Source of the DNA: Alphaproteobacteria bacterium CG11_big_fil_rev_8_21_14_0_20_44_7
GTDB lineage: Bacteria > Pseudomonadota > Alphaproteobacteria > Rickettsiales > 21-14-0-20-44-7
Assembly (NCBI GenBank): GCA_002787615.1
Contig: PCXJ01000101.1
Coordinates: forward strand, 228-8,345
Length of the DNA stretch: 8,118 bases
Reading direction: 5' to 3'
Made by a program: the position numbers and the translations under genes. Positions 4,941 through 8,118 of the stretch are shown in pieces. The first letter of the stretch is position 1. The number at the start of each line of letters is the position of its first letter. The notes below the pieces were generated by a model that searched no databases, had not been told where the DNA came from, and saw only the letters and a list, made by a program, of their open reading frames with translations.

Positions 4941-6620
4941 TTATTTCATTTCCTCCGGCGCATTAACACCAAAAATCTTGAGTCCATTATGTACCACAAT
5001 TTGCACTGCTTTGACAAGAGTTAGTCGGGCATGAGTTGTGGATTCATCATCAATGATAAATTTAAGCGCGGCATCAGATGTTCCGGCATTCCATAGTGAA
5101 TGGAACTCGGCGGCTAATTCCTGCAAGTAGAAAGCGATGCGATGCGGCTCGTAATGGCTGGCAGCAAGTTCTACGATGCGTGGGAATTCTGCCAGTTTTT
5201 TGATTAATGCCAGCTCGGATTCATTGCTGAGTAGCGATAAATCCGCATTTGTGAAATCAACCTCCTTGCCATATTGGCGGAAAACCGAATGGCATCTTGC
5301 ATGCGCATATTGCACATAGAAAACCGGATTATCCTTGCTTTGTTCAACAACTTTTGCCAAATCAAAATCAAGCGGAGCATCATTTTTGCGGGTGAGCATG
5401 ATGAAACGCAGCGCATCAATGCCGACTTCTTCTATCACCTCTTCGATAAATATATAATTCCCGCCGCGCTTGGACATTTTGACAGGAACGCCGTTTTGCA
5501 TCAATTTCACCAGATTAACCAGCTTTATTTCGCATTCAACTTTGCTGTCGGAAAGCGCTTTTACACCTGCTTTTATGCGTTTTACATAACCGCCATGGTC
5601 TTGCCCCAAAACATTGATGAGTTTGGTGAATCCGCGTTCTATCTTGTTCAGATGATAGCCTAAATCTCCGGCGAAATAGGTGAAGCTATCGTCTGATTTC
5701 TTAATGGCGCGGTCAACATCATCGCCAAAATCGGTGGATTTGAACAAGGTTTGCTCGCGTTCTTCCCAATCATCCGGAGCTTTGCCTTTTGGTGCTTCCA
5801 GCACGCCGCGATAAATCAGCCCCTTGCTATCGAGCAATTTTAGCGCTTCCTCAACTTTGCCTGCTTTGGTTAGCTCAAATTCTGAGGTGAAAACATCATG
5901 GCGGATATTTGCCGAAGCCAGATTTTCACGAATCAGATTCATGGTTTCTTCCACCACGAATGGACGAATTTTGGCGATATCTTTTTCGTCTAATCCTTCA
6001 CCGAACTCAGCGCGCAGATTCTCAGCAATCGGGATAACATATTCTCCCGGATACATACCTTCGGGGATTTCGGTTGCGCCATTATAGCGCAATAAAACCG
6101 ATTTGCACAAAGTCTCAATCTGGCTGCCTGCGTCATTTATATAATATTCGCGGGTGACATCATAGCCACTTGCCTGCAAAACGCTGGCTAGCACATCGCC
6201 AAAAACCGCGCCGCGTGCATGTCCGATATGGATAGGGCCGGTGGGGTTGGTGGAAACATATTCAACATTCACTTTCGCGTTTTTTCCAACTGAGGATTTG
6301 CCATATTCCTGCTGGTTGGAAATAATATCGGCAATATGGTTTTGCCAGAAATTCGGATTAAGCCGGAAATTGATGAATCCCGGGCCGGCAACTGAAATTT
6401 CTTCAAATATCTCAATCTGAGAAAATAGTTTTTTGAAATCTTCCGCCAATTCACGCGGGTTTTTTCCGGCATCTTTGGCCAGAATCATCGCGGCGTTAGT
6501 CGATAAATCCCCATGTGAGGCATCCCGTGGCGGTTCAAGCGTCACCTTCTCAAGTGAAGCTGCGTCATACAAGCTTATCAGCTCAACAACCTGCTCGCGT
6601 ATCTGATTAAATATATTCAT
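4941..6620 (-). CDS. argS: Arginine--tRNA ligase (ArgRS)
   Basis: ArgRS attaches arginine to tRNA-Arg in the cytoplasm; it is a class I synthetase that needs tRNA for amino-acid activation. The domains are in the expected order: an N-terminal Add-1 domain (about 1-90, with RDASHGDLSTNAA), the catalytic Rossmann fold with STNPTGPIHIGHARG (123-137, HIGH motif at 131-134), LGQDHGGYVKRIKAG (338-352), and KMSKRGGNYI (381-390). A C-terminal helical DALR-type anticodon-binding domain follows, with FYVQYAHAR (434-442) and a normal end. It has 559 residues, close to the E. coli enzyme (577). Start MNIFNQIREQ is typical of the family, although no Shine-Dalgarno sequence precedes it. It heads the argS-SPOR-nagZ unit, and ispH diverges from it across 58 bases. 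Confidence 0.97.
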   Translation of the reverse strand: MNIFNQIREQVVELISLYDAASLEKVTLEPPRDASHGDLSTNAAMILAKDAGKNPRELAEDFKKLFSQIEIFEEISVAGPGFINFRLNPNFWQNHIADIISNQQEYGKSSVGKNAKVNVEYVSTNPTGPIHIGHARGAVFGDVLASVLQASGYDVTREYYINDAGSQIETLCKSVLLRYNGATEIPEGMYPGEYVIPIAENLRAEFGEGLDEKDIAKIRPFVVEETMNLIRENLASANIRHDVFTSEFELTKAGKVEEALKLLDSKGLIYRGVLEAPKGKAPDDWEEREQTLFKSTDFGDDVDRAIKKSDDSFTYFAGDLGYHLNKIERGFTKLINVLGQDHGGYVKRIKAGVKALSDSKVECEIKLVNLVKLMQNGVPVKMSKRGGNYIFIEEVIEEVGIDALRFIMLTRKNDAPLDFDLAKVVEQSKDNPVFYVQYAHARCHSVFRQYGKEVDFTNADLSLLSNESELALIKKLAEFPRIVELAASHYEPHRIAFYLQELAAEFHSLWNAGTSDAALKFIIDDESTTHARLTLVKAVQIVVHNGLKIFGVNAPEEMK

Positions 6621-6627
6621 ATGTTAT

Positions 6628-6671
6628 TTGTTAACTTAAAGCTTAAAAAATACTATTTCTAGTGCTATTAC
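6628..6671 (+). promoter_or_regulatory. Predicted ispH promoter(s) in the argS/ispH divergent gap
   Basis: Two overlapping candidates are visible. The first is TTGTTA (6628-6633), 17 bases, then TACTAT (6651-6656), giving a leader of about 16 bases. The second is TTAAAA (6643-6648), 17 bases, then TATTAC (6666-6671) with an extended -10 TG at 6663-6664, only seven bases from the ATG and therefore almost leaderless. Each hexamer matches 4 of 6 consensus bases. No Shine-Dalgarno sequence precedes ispH, which slightly favours the second. I could not pick a convincing argS promoter on the other strand. Confidence 0.4.
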
Positions 6672-6678
6672 TTCGATT

Positions 6679-7608
6679 ATGAAAGTTATTTTAGCAAATC
6701 CACGCGGTTTTTGTGCAGGAGTTGACCGTGCCATTGAAATTGTTGAGAAGGCACTGGCAAAATATGGCGCTCCGGTTTTTGTACGGCATGAGATTGTGCA
6801 TAATAAGTTCGTAGTGGATGATTTGAAAGCTAAGGGCGCGGTTTTTGTTGATGAAATAAGCGAAATTCCTGATGGTGGTATTACGGTTTTCTCGGCACAC
6901 GGAGTTTCCGAAAAGGTAGAAAATAGTGCGAAATTGCGCGAACTTCCGGTGATTGATGCAACCTGTCCATTAGTAACAAAAGTGCATAATGAAGCGCGGC
7001 GTTATGAGGCGGATGGCAGAGAGATTATATTAATAGGACATAAAGGACATCCGGAAGTGGAGGGGACTTCAGGGCGTGTGCAAAAAGTGCATCTGGTGGA
7101 AACAATCGCCGATGTTGAGAACTTGCAGATTGCTGATGAGAATAATCTGGCTTATGTCACGCAAACCACGCTGAGCCTTGATGATACGAAGTTTATTATA
7201 GATGGTTTAAAAGCCAGATTCCCGAATATTGAAGGGCCGGACACTCGAGATATTTGCTATGCCACGCAGAATCGTCAAAATGCGGTGCGTGAGCTGGCGG
7301 GGCAGGTGGATGTGCTGCTGGTTATCGGGGCTGCGAATAGCTCAAACTCCAACCGTTTGCGTGATTTGGGCGAGGAGCTGGGAGTTGCTTCATATTTGAT
7401 AGACGGCGCCGCAGCGATTGATAAATCATGGTTGAGTAATAAGATTGTTATCGGAGTAACAGCAGGGGCGAGTGCGCCGGAAGTGCTGGTACAGAATGTC
7501 ATAAACCGTTTGCGCGAATTTGGTGCGAATGAAGTGCAGGAATTTGACGGGAAGCGTGAGAATATAAAATTCAAACTCCCAGAAGAATTAAAAGATGAGG
7601 TGGCATGA
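6679..7608 (+). CDS. ispH: 4-hydroxy-3-methylbut-2-enyl diphosphate reductase IspH (LytB)
   Basis: IspH catalyses the last step of the MEP pathway, the reductive dehydration of HMBPP to IPP and DMAPP with an iron-sulfur cluster. The 309-residue protein is full length (E. coli 316). It begins MKVILANPRGFCAGVDRAI with cluster ligand Cys12; ATCPLVTKVH carries Cys96 and DICYATQNRQ carries Cys193, the three conserved ligands. Substrate-site residues are present: His41 (RHEIVHN region), His74 (SAHGV), His124 and the catalytic Glu126 (HKGHPEVEGT), TQTTLS (161-166) and the NSSNS phosphate loop (220-224). Presence of ispH implies the non-mevalonate route. The start matches the family N-terminus exactly. 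Its TGA overlaps the next gene's ATG, so the two are probably cotranscribed. Confidence 0.97.
   Translation: MKVILANPRGFCAGVDRAIEIVEKALAKYGAPVFVRHEIVHNKFVVDDLKAKGAVFVDEISEIPDGGITVFSAHGVSEKVENSAKLRELPVIDATCPLVTKVHNEARRYEADGREIILIGHKGHPEVEGTSGRVQKVHLVETIADVENLQIADENNLAYVTQTTLSLDDTKFIIDGLKARFPNIEGPDTRDICYATQNRQNAVRELAGQVDVLLVIGAANSSNSNRLRDLGEELGVASYLIDGAAAIDKSWLSNKIVIGVTAGASAPEVLVQNVINRLREFGANEVQEFDGKRENIKFKLPEELKDEVA
7597..7603 (+). promoter_or_regulatory. Ribosome binding site of the TRAP binding-protein gene, inside ispH
   Basis: GAGGTGG in the last codons of ispH sits one base before the ATG at 7605, with the GAGG core four bases from it. Together with the ATGA overlap and the twin-arginine signal it fixes the start of the downstream gene. 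Confidence 0.55.
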
Positions 7609-8118
7609 CAACGCGTAGGAAATTCTTAAAAGGTGCGGCTGCAACTGGTTTGGCAGGCATCCTCGCTTCTAAAACCGCGCCCGCGAAGGCTGAGGGCATT
7701 CAGCAATGGAAAATGGTTATGACATGGCCCAAAGAATTGCCCGGTTTGGGAAATGGCGCGGTGCGTCTGGGCAAAAGAATCGAGGCGTTGTCAGGCGGTA
7801 AGCTGGAAATCAAGATATACGGTGCGGGTGAGCTAATTCCGGCATTTGAATGTTTTGATGCAGTGGCAAACGGCAAGGTGGAAATGGCACATTGCGCCCC
7901 ATATTATTGGCTGAACAAGAGCAAGGCAACGGCGTTTTTCTGTACTGTTCCGGGTGGGATGACGGCAATGGAGTTGGCTGCATGGGTATATTTCGGCGGT
8001 GGGCAGCAGCTTTGGGATGAGCTTTATAAGCCATTCGGCATACGCAGTTTTCAGGCCGGAAACACAGGTGTACAAATGGGTGGCTGGTTTAAAAAGCCGC
8101 TAAATTCGCTGGAAGATT
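7605..8118 (+). CDS. TRAP transporter solute-binding protein, DctP/TakP type, Tat-exported (partial; 3' end beyond the right edge)
   Basis: The first 171 residues of a periplasmic binding protein are visible; the open frame runs to the window edge. TRAP systems pair such a protein with DctQ/DctM membrane subunits for ion-driven uptake of organic acids. The N-terminus MTTRRKFLKGAAATGLAG is a twin-arginine signal (RRKFLK), followed by a hydrophobic stretch and a likely cleavage site after APAKA (residue 29), so the protein is exported folded by Tat. WKMVMTWPKELPGLG, AFECFDAVANGKVEMAH, FFCTVPGGMTAMELAAW and FQAGNTGVQMGGWF (149-162) match the DctP subgroup that includes the 2-oxoacid binder TakP. 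An organic monocarboxylate or 2-oxoacid ligand is therefore inferred, not shown. It overlaps the ispH stop as ATGA. The dctQ and dctM genes, if adjacent, lie outside the window. Confidence 0.9.
   Translation, partial: MTTRRKFLKGAAATGLAGILASKTAPAKAEGIQQWKMVMTWPKELPGLGNGAVRLGKRIEALSGGKLEIKIYGAGELIPAFECFDAVANGKVEMAHCAPYYWLNKSKATAFFCTVPGGMTAMELAAWVYFGGGQQLWDELYKPFGIRSFQAGNTGVQMGGWFKKPLNSLED

Noticed and set aside
5274..6087. Plus-strand open frames opposite argS
   Set aside because: argS is complete with HIGH and KMSK motifs over this region. These are composition-driven shadows.
7810..8075. Minus-strand open frames at the right edge
   Set aside because: The plus strand here encodes the DctP/TakP-type binding protein with a clear twin-arginine signal.

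Overview
The window looks like chromosomal DNA of an alphaproteobacterium. By eye its GC is low to moderate, so it is not a high-GC Caulobacter or Rhodobacter relative. The main evidence is the argS / SPOR-domain / nagZ cluster, an order common in Alphaproteobacteria. The sdhC-sdhD pair, the HemW type and the acidic C-terminal tail of SecG also fit. A Tat-exported TRAP transporter binding protein and a full NagZ/IspH set argue against a highly reduced obligate parasite, although the species cannot be named. No tRNA, rRNA, CRISPR array, insertion sequence or phage gene was found.

Layout, left to right. Positions 1-2421 are read on the minus strand: sdhC and sdhD (membrane anchors of succinate dehydrogenase, joined by an ATGA overlap), then an unrecognised 381-residue protein, then hemW, which runs off the left edge. 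The catalytic genes sdhA and sdhB do not follow. Positions 2459-3212 are read on the plus strand: secG and an unrecognised 107-residue protein. The latter has a strong ribosome binding site directly behind an 18-bp palindrome. Positions 3217-6620 are again minus: argS, a SPOR-domain membrane protein and nagZ, packed so tightly that they are very likely one transcript. Positions 6679-8118 are plus: ispH and, through a second ATGA overlap, the start of a TRAP transporter solute-binding protein cut by the right edge.

Most genes are housekeeping: respiration (sdhCD), protein export (secG), haem trafficking (hemW), peptidoglycan recycling and septal wall binding (nagZ, SPOR), translation (argS), isoprenoids (ispH) and organic-acid uptake (TRAP). 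The less ordinary parts are the two unrecognised genes and the junctions around them. NagZ ends about 50 residues early, exactly where the usual neighbour order (nagZ then scpA-scpB) breaks. The 381-residue orphan has a strong promoter-like sequence so close to its ATG that its mRNA would be nearly or fully leaderless. No stretch longer than 300 bases lacks a gene; the longest gap is 82 bases (2807-2888). No clear rho-independent terminator was seen in any gap.
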